A stretch of DNA of 61,652 nucleotides from Xanthomarina sp035306605 (GCA_035306605.1 DATGNR010000031.1), one strand, 5' to 3'; counted from the stretch's first letter, positions 8,230 through 17,898 are shown. A program made the numbers and translations. The notes: generated by a model from the sequence alone, not told the origin.

Positions 8230-9525
8230 TTAATCGTCGTGTCTTGGTACCCTAAACAACAAAATAATTCCAATTAAAAAGAAAACAAATAAAAACAAAA
8301 TTGAATTTCTCATGCTACCAGTTACTTGGTCTATAGTTGCAAAAAGAACCATTCCTATAACAATACCTATTTTTTCGGCAACATCGTAAAAGCTAAAGAA
8401 AGACGTAGTATCCGGAGTGTCTGGTAAAAACTTGGAATAAGTAGACCTAGCTAAAGCTTGAATCCCTCCCATAACCAATCCAACCATACCTGCTGTTATA
8501 TAAAACTGTATGGGTGTAACCACAAAATAAGCTGCAAAGCATAAGCTTAGCCAAACAAAGTTAACGGCAATAAGTGTTTTAATATTTCCAAATTTCTCCG
8601 ATGCTCTAGAAGTTAAAATGGCCCCTACAATGGCCACCAATTGAATAACCAAAATACTCACTATTAACCCCATCGTTTTTTCGCTATCGTCTGCCCACGC
8701 AATTTCCTCTTCGCCAAAATATACGGCCACCAACATAATAGTTTGTACTGACATGCTAAACACAAAAAAAGCAACTAAATAACGTTTAAGCCTCAAGTTT
8801 TCCTTAAGCTGAAGCCATACTTGTCGTAATTCTCTAAACCCGTTAAAAATAATATTTTTTGTTACTTTTTCACCATTGGAAACACCTTTAGGCAAAATAT
8901 AGAAGGTATACTGACTGAATAAAATCCACCATAATCCAACCATAACGAAGGACCAACGCATCATTTCCATTTTTGCTTCTCCCGTGTCCTGACTCATAAC
9001 CATGGCTAGATTAACAATTAGCAGTATTACACTTCCTATATAACCTAAAGAAAATCCTCTGGCACTTACTCGATCTTGTTGTTCTGGAAAAGCAATATCT
9101 GGTAAATACGAATTATAGAAAACCAAACTTCCCCAATAGCCTATTAACCCCATAAAGTAAAACAACAAGCTAATATAAATGTGATCGAGGCTAAACCAAT
9201 ACAGTCCAATACAGCCAAGGCCACCCATATAACAGAAAAATTTCATAAAACTTTTCTTATTCCCAACATAATCAGCAATTCCTGACAACAAAGGTGAGGT
9301 AAAGGAAACAACCAAAAAGGTAAAAGCTGTAACATAAGTTATTAAGGCTGTGCTTTTAAATTCAAAACCAAAAGCATTAACATGTTTAATTTCACTTAAA
9401 AATAATGCTGAATAAAATATAGGGAAAATGGAAGATGCAATTGTTAGGGTGTACACTGAATTTGCCCAATCATAAAAAGCCCATGCATTCAGTAGTTTTT
9501 TACTTCCTTTTTGAAGATTTGCCAT
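8230..9525 (-). CDS. MFS transporter, UMF1/Atg22-like
   Basis: The 431-residue integral membrane protein has about 12 hydrophobic segments and the UMF1-family N-terminus (LLNAWAFYDWANSVYTLTIASSIFP). The cytoplasmic loop carries DYVGNKKSFMKFF. Yeast Atg22 effluxes amino acids from the vacuole; bacterial members are poorly characterised, so the substrate is unknown. It is convergent with the DUF4097 gene (23 bp gap) and lies downstream of the M48 gene, from which a good terminator separates it. The start at 9525 is the first ATG and fits the family. Confidence 0.85.
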   Translation of the reverse strand: MANLQKGSKKLLNAWAFYDWANSVYTLTIASSIFPIFYSALFLSEIKHVNAFGFEFKSTALITYVTAFTFLVVSFTSPLLSGIADYVGNKKSFMKFFCYMGGLGCIGLYWFSLDHIYISLLFYFMGLIGYWGSLVFYNSYLPDIAFPEQQDRVSARGFSLGYIGSVILLIVNLAMVMSQDTGEAKMEMMRWSFVMVGLWWILFSQYTFYILPKGVSNGEKVTKNIIFNGFRELRQVWLQLKENLRLKRYLVAFFVFSMSVQTIMLVAVYFGEEEIAWADDSEKTMGLIVSILVIQLVAIVGAILTSRASEKFGNIKTLIAVNFVWLSLCFAAYFVVTPIQFYITAGMVGLVMGGIQALARSTYSKFLPDTPDTTSFFSFYDVAEKIGIVIGMVLFATIDQVTGSMRNSILFLFVFFLIGIILLFRVPRHDD

Positions 9526-9540
9526 AAATATTTTTTAAAT

Positions 9541-9572
9541 AAAAAAAGCTGCTCATTAAATTGAACAGCTTC
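9541..9572 (-). terminator. Rho-independent terminator after the M48 peptidase gene
   Basis: AAGCTGCTCA at 9546-9555 pairs with TGAACAGCTT at 9562-9571, fully paired in minus-strand RNA with one G-U pair. It is followed on the minus strand by a T-run. Confidence 0.82.
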
Positions 9573-9603
9573 GAAAATAAGTAAATATTTTAAAATATTT
9601 CTT

Positions 9604-10434
9604 TTAAAATTTAGTAATTGGTCTGAACGTAGTTATACCAAATTTCTTGGCTTCAGAAACAGCCATTGGCACCAAAGAGGTAATTTCCTGAATTCTAGTA
9701 TCATTAGATGGATGCGTACTTAAAATTTCTGGTGGTGCAGCTCCTCCACTATTCGCTTTCATACGTTTCCACAATTCGGCTGCTTCACTCGGATTATATC
9801 CTGCAATTGCCATTAAAATTAAACCAATTTTATCTGCTTCAGTTTCATGACTTCTACTAAAAGGTAACATAACGCCTACCTGAGACCCAATTCCGTAATA
9901 CTGATTAAAAGCGGCTCTATCATTATCATTTTGAATAGCTATATTTCCTGCTAAGGCAACACCCTGTTGAATATAGTCTGCACTCATACGCTGTTGTCCA
10001 TGATTAGCAAGCGCGTGAGCAACCTCATGCCCCATAATAGCGGCAACCCCTGTTTCACTTTGAGCTATGGGAAGAATTCCTGTATAAAATACAATTTTCC
10101 CTCCTGGCATACACCAAGCATTAACGGTTTTATCCTCTATTAATTTATATTCCCATTTATAATCTTTTAAATATCCTGCGTAACCATTAGCATTCAACCA
10201 ACGTTCTGCCGCAATAGCAATACGTTGTCCAACTCTTGAAATCATTTCTGATTCACTAGTCCCTGTTACCACCTTACTTTCTTTAAGCACTTGGTTGTAC
10301 TGCTGAAAGGCTGTTGGAAATAATTGTGAATTTGGCACCAAAGCCATAGTTTGTTTTCCTGTAAACGGATTTGTTGAACAAGCCGTAATCAACAAAAGGA
10401 AAACCATTGCACCTATAATTTTTCTTAATTTCAT
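9604..10434 (-). CDS. M48 family zinc metallopeptidase, lipoprotein
   Basis: This is a periplasmic-facing lipoprotein peptidase related to BepA/LoiP, whose relatives act in outer-membrane protein quality control. With the start at 10434 it is 276 residues: MKLRKIIGAMVFLLLITACS has a lipobox with Cys19, the zinc motif HEVAH is at 136-140 and the third-ligand region ETEAD at 197-201. The frame is open 13 codons further up (to 10473), but that would place non-signal residues ahead of the lipoprotein signal, so the inner ATG is chosen. Short M48 proteins like this lack the TPR half of BepA. It is divergent from msrB. Confidence 0.9.
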   Translation of the reverse strand: MKLRKIIGAMVFLLLITACSTNPFTGKQTMALVPNSQLFPTAFQQYNQVLKESKVVTGTSESEMISRVGQRIAIAAERWLNANGYAGYLKDYKWEYKLIEDKTVNAWCMPGGKIVFYTGILPIAQSETGVAAIMGHEVAHALANHGQQRMSADYIQQGVALAGNIAIQNDNDRAAFNQYYGIGSQVGVMLPFSRSHETEADKIGLILMAIAGYNPSEAAELWKRMKANSGGAAPPEILSTHPSNDTRIQEITSLVPMAVSEAKKFGITTFRPITKF

Positions 10435-10508
10435 GCTATATATTTTATCTGAATTCAAAAATACAAAAATCATACCTTAGTTAAAATAAGCTAACAAATT
10501 GTTTTATA

Positions 10509-10516
10509 TAATTTTG
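10509..10516 (+). promoter_or_regulatory. Probable msrB promoter -7 box
   Basis: TAATTTTG matches TAnnTTTG. It lies 71 nt before the chosen msrB ATG and downstream of the divergent M48 start. The -33 element is weak. Confidence 0.45.
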
Positions 10517-10587
10517 TTATTTTATCCGTAAAGTTAGCAATAGTTTTGCGACTAAAAGCGTACCAATCCGAAATAATTTTAATCCAT

Positions 10588-11064
10588 ATGAAACTATTTA
10601 TAAGTCTTTTATTAGTTGTTAGCATTCAAAGTTGCCTTAGTCAAGATAAAAAAAATTCCGCTAAAAAAAACTCATTTAAAGTTACGAAAACAAATGCAGA
10701 ATGGAAAAAGGAATTAAGTCCTGAAGCTTACTATGTTTTAAGGGAATCTGGAACTGAACGGCCATTTTCTAGTGCGCTAAACGATAATAAATCTGAAGGT
10801 GTATATGTGTGTGCGGCGTGTAAAACCCCTCTGTATAAAAGTGAAAACAAATTTGATTCCGGTACAGGTTGGCCGAGTTTTGATAGAGTTATCGCAGGTA
10901 ATGTAGCATTTTCAAAAGGTGGAAATGGCTTTATGGGTATAGAAGAACATTGTGCCACTTGTGGCGGACATTTAGGACATCAGTTTAACGACGGACCTAA
11001 AGAAACCACTGGTAAAAGGCATTGTATAAATGGGGTGGCTTTAGAGTTTATACCAAAATCATAG
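10588..11064 (+). CDS. msrB: Peptide-methionine (R)-S-oxide reductase, exported
   Basis: MsrB reduces methionine-R-sulfoxide in proteins. The 158-residue product has a lipoprotein-type signal (MKLFISLLLVVSIQSC, Cys16), so this copy should repair envelope proteins. Zinc-binding pairs CAAC (75, 78) and CATC (122, 125) are present, as are FDSGTGWPSF and the catalytic Cys146 in RHCINGVALEF, where many homologues have RYCIN. The open frame can be extended to a TTG at 10546, but the ATG at 10588 starts exactly at the signal peptide. It stands alone, divergent from the M48 lipoprotein. Confidence 0.92.
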   Translation: MKLFISLLLVVSIQSCLSQDKKNSAKKNSFKVTKTNAEWKKELSPEAYYVLRESGTERPFSSALNDNKSEGVYVCAACKTPLYKSENKFDSGTGWPSFDRVIAGNVAFSKGGNGFMGIEEHCATCGGHLGHQFNDGPKETTGKRHCINGVALEFIPKS

Positions 11065-11171
11065 GATTAAAATATGATAGATATAATTTACTTAAGATAA
11101 ATTCTTAATAAAGAAACAACTCCTTAAATAATAAAATTAGACCTTTACTCTTATTCAAAAATTATTAAGCC

Positions 11172-11726
11172 ATGGAAAGTGTATCTATAACTAGTGCCAT
11201 AAAGCAGTTTAATTACTACAAAACCGTTGGCGACAAAACCTTGGAGCAGCTAACATTTGAAGAAATGATTTGGCAGCCCAATGAAGCGTCTAATAGTATT
11301 TCCGTTATTGTTAAACACATGGTTGGAAATATGCTTAGTCGTTGGACCAATTTTCTAATTGAAGATGGTGAAAAGGAATGGAGACAGAGAGATCAGGAAT
11401 TTGAACACACGTATAAAAATAAAGAAGAAATTATAACTTCGTGGGAAAGTGGATGGAATTGTTTATTTGAAGCCATCCGTCCATTAACCGACAACGACCT
11501 AAGTAGAATAGTTTATATTCGAAATGAAGAGCATTTGGTATCAGAAGCTATATTTAGACAATTAGGGCATTACCCTTATCACATCGGGCAAATTGTATTT
11601 ATTGGGAAAATGCTCAAAGGCAACCATTGGAAATCGCTTTCAATACCCAAAGGTGAATCTAAAACATACAATAAAGATAAGTTCAGACAAGTTAAAGACA
11701 GACGTCATTTTACTGACAATCTTTAA
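11172..11726 (+). CDS. DinB-like / DUF1572 family protein
   Basis: The 184-residue protein has the four-helix DinB-superfamily pattern. Three candidate metal-ligand histidines fit the fold: His49 (IVKHMVGNM) and His133/His137 (QLGHYPYHIGQI). The PNEASNSISVIVKHM segment is typical of DUF1572. Related proteins include metal-dependent thiol transferases (bacillithiol, mycothiol), but this subgroup has no assigned reaction. It stands alone, with no clear operon partner. Confidence 0.82.
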   Translation: MESVSITSAIKQFNYYKTVGDKTLEQLTFEEMIWQPNEASNSISVIVKHMVGNMLSRWTNFLIEDGEKEWRQRDQEFEHTYKNKEEIITSWESGWNCLFEAIRPLTDNDLSRIVYIRNEEHLVSEAIFRQLGHYPYHIGQIVFIGKMLKGNHWKSLSIPKGESKTYNKDKFRQVKDRRHFTDNL

Positions 11727-11885
11727 TTAAGTTTTTTATTTACATATATCTAAACTGATAAGGGAGGATGGATAGTATATTTATTTAAGCCACAATTTCC
11801 ATAATAAACAAACTCAAAATTTTTATCCTCTCCCCTTCTAAAAGTCTATTTTATATTCTCTTTTTACCATTTTGTCAAACATCAT

Positions 11886-11917
11886 TTGTTATATGAAATT
11901 TACTTTTTGTACATTCG
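11886..11917 (+). promoter_or_regulatory. Probable lpd promoter
   Basis: TTG at 11886-11888, a 21-nt spacer, then TACATTCG at 11910-11917 (one base off TAnnTTTG). The lpd ATG follows 31 nt later. Confidence 0.5.
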
Positions 11918-11947
11918 TAGCTTCAAAAAACGACTAAAAAATATACA

Positions 11948-13324
11948 ATGAGTAAATACGATGTTATTGTTCTTGGAAGTGGCCCTGGGGGTTACGTTGC
12001 TGCTATTAGAGCGTCTCAGTTAGGCTTAAAAACAGCCGTAATTGAAAAAGAGAGTCTTGGAGGAGTGTGTTTAAATTGGGGATGTATTCCAACAAAAGCA
12101 CTCTTAAAATCTGCTCAAGTTTTCGAATATTTAAAACATGCCGACGATTATGGTTTGTCTGTAAAAGAATTTGATAAAGATTTCGGAGCTGTTGTAAATC
12201 GCAGTCGTGGTGTAGCTGAAGGCATGAGTAAAGGTGTTCAGTTTTTAATGAAAAAGAATAAAATTGACGTAATTGAAGGTTATGGGAAACTAAAGACCGG
12301 AAAGAAAGTTGATGTAGACGGAAAAGAATATAGTGCAGATCATATAATTATAGCAACTGGTGCACGCTCTAGAGAACTTCCAAATTTACCCCAAGATGGT
12401 AAAAAAGTAATTGGTTATAGAGAAGCAATGACATTGGCTGAACAACCAAAGAAAATGATTGTGGTTGGATCGGGAGCAATTGGTGTTGAGTTTGCTTACT
12501 TCTATAACTCTATGGGAACGGATGTTACAATTGTAGAATACCTTCCTAATGTAGTTCCTGTTGAAGATGTTGACGTTTCTAAACAATTAGAAAAAAGCTT
12601 TAAGAAAAGTGGTATAAAAATCATGACTTCTGCTGAAGTTACTAAAGTAGACACTTCTGGAAGTGGTGTAAAAGCTACTGTTAAAACAGCTAAAGGTGAA
12701 GAGGTTCTTGAAGCTGACATTATTTTATCTGCTGTTGGAATTAAAACCAATATAGAAAACATCGGTTTAGAAGATGTAGGAATTGCTGTAGATAGAGATA
12801 AAATTTTAGTTAACAATTATTACCAAACAAATATCCCTGGATATTACGCTATTGGAGATGTTACTCCTGGACAGGCTTTAGCTCACGTTGCTTCAGCTGA
12901 AGGTATTTTATGTGTTGAAAAAATTGCAGGAATGCATGTAGAAGCTTTAGACTATGGAAATATTCCTGGTTGTACTTATGCTTCTCCTGAAATTGCTAGT
13001 GTTGGTTTAACTGAAAAACAAGCTAAAGAAAAAGGCTACGAAATTAAAGTTGGAAAATTCCCATTCTCTGCTTCTGGAAAAGCTAGTGCTGCTGGAACAA
13101 AAGATGGTTTCGTGAAAGTTATTTTTGATGCTAAATATGGCGAATGGTTAGGTTGTCATATGATTGGTGCCGGAGTTACCGATATGATTGCTGAAGCTGT
13201 TTTAGGTAGAAAGTTAGAAACTACAGGACATGAAGTTTTAAAAACAGTACATCCACATCCTACGATGAGTGAGGCTGTTATGGAAGCTGTTGCCGATGCT
13301 TATGGTGAAGTAATTCACTTATAG
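11948..13324 (+). CDS. lpdA: Dihydrolipoyl dehydrogenase
   Basis: This is the E3 flavoenzyme that reoxidises dihydrolipoamide for 2-oxoacid dehydrogenase complexes and glycine cleavage, reducing NAD. The 458-residue product has the FAD-binding GSGPGG at 10-15, the redox-active disulfide Cys41/Cys46 in GGVCLNWGCIPTK, the second Rossmann fold (VVGSGAIGVEFAYF), the ATGARSRELP region, and the C-terminal dimer-interface HPHPTMSEA supplying the active-site His (about 437) and Glu (about 442). It stands alone with its own promoter and terminator, so it probably serves several complexes whose other subunits lie elsewhere. Confidence 0.96.
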   Translation: MSKYDVIVLGSGPGGYVAAIRASQLGLKTAVIEKESLGGVCLNWGCIPTKALLKSAQVFEYLKHADDYGLSVKEFDKDFGAVVNRSRGVAEGMSKGVQFLMKKNKIDVIEGYGKLKTGKKVDVDGKEYSADHIIIATGARSRELPNLPQDGKKVIGYREAMTLAEQPKKMIVVGSGAIGVEFAYFYNSMGTDVTIVEYLPNVVPVEDVDVSKQLEKSFKKSGIKIMTSAEVTKVDTSGSGVKATVKTAKGEEVLEADIILSAVGIKTNIENIGLEDVGIAVDRDKILVNNYYQTNIPGYYAIGDVTPGQALAHVASAEGILCVEKIAGMHVEALDYGNIPGCTYASPEIASVGLTEKQAKEKGYEIKVGKFPFSASGKASAAGTKDGFVKVIFDAKYGEWLGCHMIGAGVTDMIAEAVLGRKLETTGHEVLKTVHPHPTMSEAVMEAVADAYGEVIHL

Positions 13325-13340
13325 TATTAAAGTAACTATC

Positions 13341-13385
13341 AAAAAAACAAAAAGTTCCGAGATTTTCGGAACTTTTTGTTTTTAT
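13341..13385. terminator. Bidirectional terminator between lpdA and aroQ
   Basis: AAAGTTCCGA near 13351-13360 pairs with TCGGAACTTT near 13366-13375. It is flanked by A-runs on the left and T-runs on the right, so it serves both convergent genes. Confidence 0.85.
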
Positions 13386-13412
13386 AGTCGTTGGCAAATT
13401 TCTTTATAAAAA

Positions 13413-13838
13413 TTACGAGGAAATTAAAAAACTTTGCAGGGCTAATTCATAACTCTGCAACCCAAAACCAACAATTACACCTTTTGCATAAGGAGCTACA
13501 TACGATTTGTGTCGATACTCATCGCGTTCAAATGTGTTAGAAATATGTACTTCAACTACTGCGGTTTCAATGGCCGCTACCGCATCACCAATTCCCACAG
13601 ATGTATGAGTATAAGCTGCTGCATTTAATATAATTCCATAGTGAGAATAACCAACCTCTTGTAACTTATCAATTATTTCCCCTTCTATGTTAGATTGGTA
13701 ATACTCCAAATTAACTTGAGGATATTTTGCTTTAATAGTTTCAAAAAACTCACTAAAAGTCAAACTCCCATAGATTTGAGGTTCTCGTTTTCCTAACAAA
13801 TTTAAATTTGGCCCGTTAATTATGATGATTTTTTTCAT
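13413..13838 (-). CDS. aroQ: Type II 3-dehydroquinate dehydratase
   Basis: This enzyme dehydrates 3-dehydroquinate to 3-dehydroshikimate in the shikimate pathway. The 141-residue size is that of the type II dodecameric enzyme. Family motifs are INGPNLNLLGKREPQIYG (Tyr23 in the catalytic lid), ILNAAAYTHTSVGIGDA, and VEVHISN with the catalytic His. All expected residues are present. It is convergent with lpdA and follows a terminator of the upstream barrel gene, so it is probably monocistronic. Confidence 0.95.
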   Translation of the reverse strand: MKKIIIINGPNLNLLGKREPQIYGSLTFSEFFETIKAKYPQVNLEYYQSNIEGEIIDKLQEVGYSHYGIILNAAAYTHTSVGIGDAVAAIETAVVEVHISNTFERDEYRHKSYVAPYAKGVIVGFGLQSYELALQSFLISS

Positions 13839-13888
13839 CTGTACATTTCTGTTTTTGGTTTAAAGTAAAGGTATTAAAAATTAAAGCA

Positions 13889-13922
13889 TAAAAAAACCGA
13901 AACTAACAGCTTCGGTTTTTAT
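13889..13922 (-). terminator. Terminator after the 212-residue outer-membrane protein gene
   Basis: AAAAAACCGAA at 13891-13901 pairs with TTCGGTTTTT at 13911-13920, giving a minus-strand T-run. Confidence 0.8.
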
Positions 13923-13938
13923 TTTTATTATTTACTTA

Positions 13939-14577
13939 TTAGAACATAAATCCAAGTCCAACTTGCCAAACAGCATTTTTTGCATCTATATTCTGCAAAA
14001 TGGTATCCTCTTTAAAGATGCTTGTTAAACCTAAGTTATAACGTCCATTTACAAAAAATCCACTATCGAACTTATATCCAGCACCAAAGGCTAAACTAGT
14101 ATCAAAATCCTTGATATATGAGTCTTCTGGGTTAATTTCTATGTCACCTCCATCTGAGTTAGGTTGAAAGTCAAGTTCCTCATGAATTTTAAATCCAAAT
14201 TGAGGTCCTACTTCCACACTTAAACCTTTAACTAAATAAGCTTTTAATAATATTGGGACTTGAATATAATCCAATTGATATTCTACATTATCTTTTGTAT
14301 CAAAAATATTATCTTGATCATTTTCCTTTACGTCAAATCCTTGTCCTGAGTACATAACTTCAGGCTGAATTGATAATCTTTCTGTTATAGGGATTTCAGC
14401 TAAAAGCCCCACATTAAAACTGGTTCGAGATTTTATATCGTTAATATCATCTCCTGAAATTGTAGCAGAATTTAAACCTCCTTTCATACCCAATTGGACC
14501 GCTTTAGAATCTGCTTGTGCAAATATGCTACTTGCACTAAAAATAATTAAACCTGTAAATAAAACTAATTTTTTCAT
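13939..14577 (-). CDS. PorT-like outer-membrane beta-barrel protein
   Basis: The 212-residue protein has a signal peptide (MKKLVLFTGLIIFSASSIFA) and then an eight-strand-type barrel: LGMKGGLNSATIS, FNVGLLAEIPITERLSIQPE, YIQVPILLKAYLVKGLSVEVGPQFG, FGAGYKFDSGFFVNGRYNLGL, ending in VGLGFMF, a C-terminal aromatic residue suited to BAM insertion. This pattern fits the broad outer-membrane beta-barrel family (PorT / OMP_b-brl_2). PorT itself is a T9SS component, but this small barrel family has many members of unknown role, so I do not name it porT. Confidence 0.8.
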   Translation of the reverse strand: MKKLVLFTGLIIFSASSIFAQADSKAVQLGMKGGLNSATISGDDINDIKSRTSFNVGLLAEIPITERLSIQPEVMYSGQGFDVKENDQDNIFDTKDNVEYQLDYIQVPILLKAYLVKGLSVEVGPQFGFKIHEELDFQPNSDGGDIEINPEDSYIKDFDTSLAFGAGYKFDSGFFVNGRYNLGLTSIFKEDTILQNIDAKNAVWQVGLGFMF

Positions 14578-14683
14578 GTTTCTTGTTTTAAAGTTAACAT
14601 ACTATTTACGCCATAGGTTACTATTCCAGACGTATTGTTAACAGTATTTAACAAGAAAATAAGTACATTTAACAAGATGTTAT

Positions 14684-14716
14684 AAAAAAAGCCGAAGTGT
14701 AAACTTCGGCTTTTAA
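14684..14716 (-). terminator. Terminator after the 194-residue outer-membrane protein gene
   Basis: AAAAGCCGAAGT at 14687-14698 pairs perfectly with ACTTCGGCTTTT at 14703-14714 around GTAA. The minus-strand T-run is at 14683-14690. Confidence 0.85.
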
Positions 14717-14731
14717 ACATGAATTATATTT

Positions 14732-15316
14732 TTAGAATCCAAATTCCACTCCAAAATTAAATGAGTTAAAACCACTTCCAGAAACATAGGTGCCTCCGTA
14801 ATACGTGTCTCCATATTTAACACCTCCCGAAATACTTTGATAAGACGCTATTAAGGCAATAGTCCCTAAATCGAAACCAAATTTTGGTCGCGCATAAAAC
14901 CCTGATTTAGCATCTCCTGATACATTAACACCAACACCAAGATCTAAACCTCCAAAGAACTTATGATCTGCGAAATAATATCTAGCAGAAGCAGCAATAG
15001 GAACAAAAGACGCGTCCTTATAATTTCTAACATAGTATGAATCTTCCCAATTATAATAGCTATAATCACCATCTGCGATAAAATGGGTATAACCAAGCAA
15101 ACCTCCAACCTCTAGATTGTCGATAACTTCAAATAAATAAGCGCCATCAAAACCGAAGTTAAAGGCAGCAATATCACTTGCCGTACTTAATGGCAATCCA
15201 ATATTCGCTCCTACATAAAAGCCACCATTTTTGGCTTTATCTACAAAATCGTTTTGAGCATGCAATGTGCTTAATCCGAAAACTGTTACTGCAGCAAATA
15301 ATAATATTTTTTTCAT
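14732..15316 (-). CDS. Small outer-membrane beta-barrel protein
   Basis: The 194-residue protein has a signal peptide (MKKILLFAAVTVFGLSTLHA), then alternating hydrophobic/polar strands rich in Tyr and Gly (GGFYVGANIGLPLS, ASARYYFADHKFFGGLDLGVGVN, FNFGVEFGF at the end). It ends in Phe, as OmpA-like barrels do. It lies directly upstream of another small barrel gene, but a terminator lies between them. Function unknown; a porin-like or structural role is only inference. Confidence 0.75.
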   Translation of the reverse strand: MKKILLFAAVTVFGLSTLHAQNDFVDKAKNGGFYVGANIGLPLSTASDIAAFNFGFDGAYLFEVIDNLEVGGLLGYTHFIADGDYSYYNWEDSYYVRNYKDASFVPIAASARYYFADHKFFGGLDLGVGVNVSGDAKSGFYARPKFGFDLGTIALIASYQSISGGVKYGDTYYGGTYVSGSGFNSFNFGVEFGF

Positions 15317-15480
15317 AATCTTTAATTTAATTAATGTAAGTTTTTAATTATCAGTTAAATATATTTAAATATTCTGACTTTATTAAACCTTTATTAGTTT
15401 TAAATAAATAATTTTTGGATAAACAGAAGCCATAAAGATTGGCATTCTTACTTGTTTTGAGTTATTAAATCAAGTAAAAC

Positions 15481-16608
15481 TTATTTCTTAATAATTCTAA
15501 TTGATTTTATCTGTCCGCTTATTGAAATTTGAAGTAGGTAAGTACCTTGACTTAAATTTGAAAGATCCAAAATGGCATCCCTAGTGCCAGGATAAAAATC
15601 CGATAATTCCTGCCCAAGCAAACTAATTACTTTTACTGAATCTATAGTTTGTTTGGCTTTAATATACAGCTTACCAGTTGTTGGATTTGGATAAAAATGG
15701 AATTGACTTAAAGAAACTTCGTCTAAAGACAAAGGAGCACAAGTAACATCTGCTAACCAACCTGTATTTTGAACACTACTATCTGAAGTGAACACAAAAG
15801 TTAATGCTCCCGAAGCATCGGTAGAAGTAAATGACATACCCACAGACAGAACACTACTTGGAACAATTGGTATGGGTCCTCCAGAACTTTCCTCGCTACA
15901 AAGTGTTTGCGCCAAAACTGGATAGGTTGTATCCGGTCCGTTGAAAACCGTTAAATAGTCCCAACAGCCATCTTGGTTTCCATTTCCTGAGGAAGTTTCT
16001 ATATCTACATAGGTAAATGTTACGGTCACCACATCGCTAGAAATATTAGGAGTAATAGTGGTTATTATAGTTTCATTGGGCAGGTACGAACCTGAAGCAC
16101 CACCAGAATCAGAGAAAATACCACCACAAATAGGAGGAGCCACATCTGTTTCAAAACTCTTTACTATGTAATTTGATAGTCCATCAACATCACAATCTGC
16201 GGTTAAATAAACATCATATATGGTTTGAGGATTCAAAGGACTTGCCGTTGTGGTTAATATTCCAAAGGGAATGTTTTCTGTATAAATAGGACTATCTACT
16301 TCTGGGTCTGAATTTTCTGTAAAGACTTCTAACACATAACCATTGGACGCTTCTGCTACAGCATTCCAACTAAAGCTTGCCGTATTATGAGTTACTATTC
16401 CAACAGAAAAATTTGTAGGGTCTGGGCAAGGAATATCTAAAGATAATTCAAAATCAAAGGAATCAGAATTATTTGCATCATCCCACTCTATTAAATAAGT
16501 TGTTCCACTTATTACAGGCAAAACAAGTGTAGAGGTGTTGTTTTCGCCTGAATTATCATCGGAAACGATACAAATTAAATTCGAACAATCATTATTATAA
16601 ACAGAAAC
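15481..16608 (-). pseudogene. T9SS-exported protein, C-terminal part after an in-frame stop
   Basis: This is the continuation of the gene at 16609-17745 in exactly the same frame, beyond TGA 16609-16611. It begins VSVYNNDCSNLICIVSDDNS, the direct continuation of a D-T-R-V-S-V-Y motif in which the Arg codon appears to have become TGA. Then come a fibronectin-III-like segment (DPTNFSVGIVTHNTASFSW), a CUB-like domain with four Cys (CGGIFSDSGGASGSYLP through GWLADVTC), and a T9SS type A sorting domain (FYPNPTTGKLYIKA to IRIIKK). The first internal ATG is at 16521, with no signal peptide, so this half cannot be exported on its own. Confidence 0.82.
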
Positions 16609-17745
16609 TCATGTATCCACTCCTATATTTGAAGCTAAATCGGAAGTAATAGTTAAAATTCCCGAATGTGTTGATGTATAAGTATACCATTCAGCATTTG
16701 TAGCGCCTTCAAGACATGTGTTTGAAGCTCCATTAGCTGCATTGGATGGTCCATTGGAGTTAATAACTCCTAACCCAATATTAAAGGCATCTTCACAAAC
16801 AAAATTATTATCTATTGGTATAGAGCCATCTATGGCAAACATTCCCAATTCGGCATTATTGTTATTAACTGTACCCACAGGCGTTGCTGTTCCTGTAGAC
16901 ACATTTACGGTGTATATGTTATTTACTCCTCCACCAATATAACCCGCCATATACAAAGTATTTGTTACTGGATCCACGTCAGCTTCTTGAGCAAAGGAAA
17001 TGTCAATCCCCAAAGGCCCTATTAAGTTAGCTGTACCTGTTAAGGGATTTAAGGAGTATAAATTATCATAGGAAATATCTGCCATATAAATAGTCCCTGC
17101 GTTATCTATAGCAAGCCAAATACCCAAGGGAGTACCTGTTTCTCCTATAGTAGTTAAGGCTCCGCTAGTTAAATTTAAGGTATATAAGGTAGATGTACCT
17201 CCATCTGTAGTAAGTACATACATTATAGAATTCGTTTGATTCCATGCCAAACCGGAATAAGTCACATCAGAAGCTGCCCCTGTGAGTGCAGCAACAATTG
17301 ATATAACTCCTGAGTCCGGTTCTACCATAAGTAAATTAGCATTGGCTGTATCCAAGGCATATAATGTACCGTTAAAATCGTAGTCGGAGGCATAAATTTC
17401 ATCTACTATTTCTGCAAATGGGTTGATATTATATGGTCCTGTTAAAGGAAAACTTCCATAAATACCATTATTTCTAACATCTAAGGCGTAAACATCTCCA
17501 GTTGCCATACGAGTGGTATTAGACAGTTCTGATGATTGATAATAATCTGTTAGTATTTGTATATCCTTATTGTTGAGTAAACCTATTGGCTCCCTTACTG
17601 CCAAATTATTAAAAGATTGTACTTTTTGTAAAACCTCTTGAACTGCAACCGGAACATTGGATTTACTATTTGTTTGCGCGTACATAAGCGTTAAAAACAA
17701 CGAAAATACAATTGAAAACACCTTTTTAAGCATTTTGGGTTTCAT
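16609..17745 (-). pseudogene. T9SS-exported protein, N-terminal part truncated by TGA
   Basis: The 378-residue reading frame has a signal peptide (MLKKVFSIVFSLFLTLMYA) and a propeller-like domain with repeated segments such as LYALDTANANLLMVEPDSG, LYTLNLTSGALTTIGE and LYSLNPLTGTANLIGPLG. A domain beginning CEDAFNIGLG follows and is cut at IGVDT by TGA. Without the downstream half it lacks the sorting signal and would be released into the periplasm instead of crossing the outer membrane. The full ancestral product would be 754 codons. A single C-to-T change (CGA to TGA) explains the break. A sequencing error cannot be excluded. Confidence 0.82.
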
Positions 17746-17849
17746 ATCGAGAGGTTTGGTTATTTCCTAAAAGTACAAAATAGAATTGGCAAATAGCATG
17801 ATTAAAACAATTAATACACACTAAATCAATTGATTACAAGTAAATACCT

Positions 17850-17898
17850 TAAATAAAAAAAAACAAAAACCCCATAAAACTTAGAGTTCTATGGGGTT
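17850..17898 (-). terminator. Terminator after parC
   Basis: AACCCCATA at 17868-17876 pairs with TATGGGGTT at 17890-17898. The A-rich plus strand just left of it gives the minus-strand U-tract. Confidence 0.85.

Noticed and set aside
11756..11850. GGGAGG-rich and CCTCTCCCC segments upstream of lpdA as a terminator or riboswitch
   Set aside because: The pairing is imperfect with a long loop and lacks a T-tract; not convincing.
16609..16611. TGA recoded as an amino acid
   Set aside because: Other genes in the window use TGA as a normal stop (for example parE) and no selenocysteine-type hairpin or family precedent is visible; a nonsense change is simpler.
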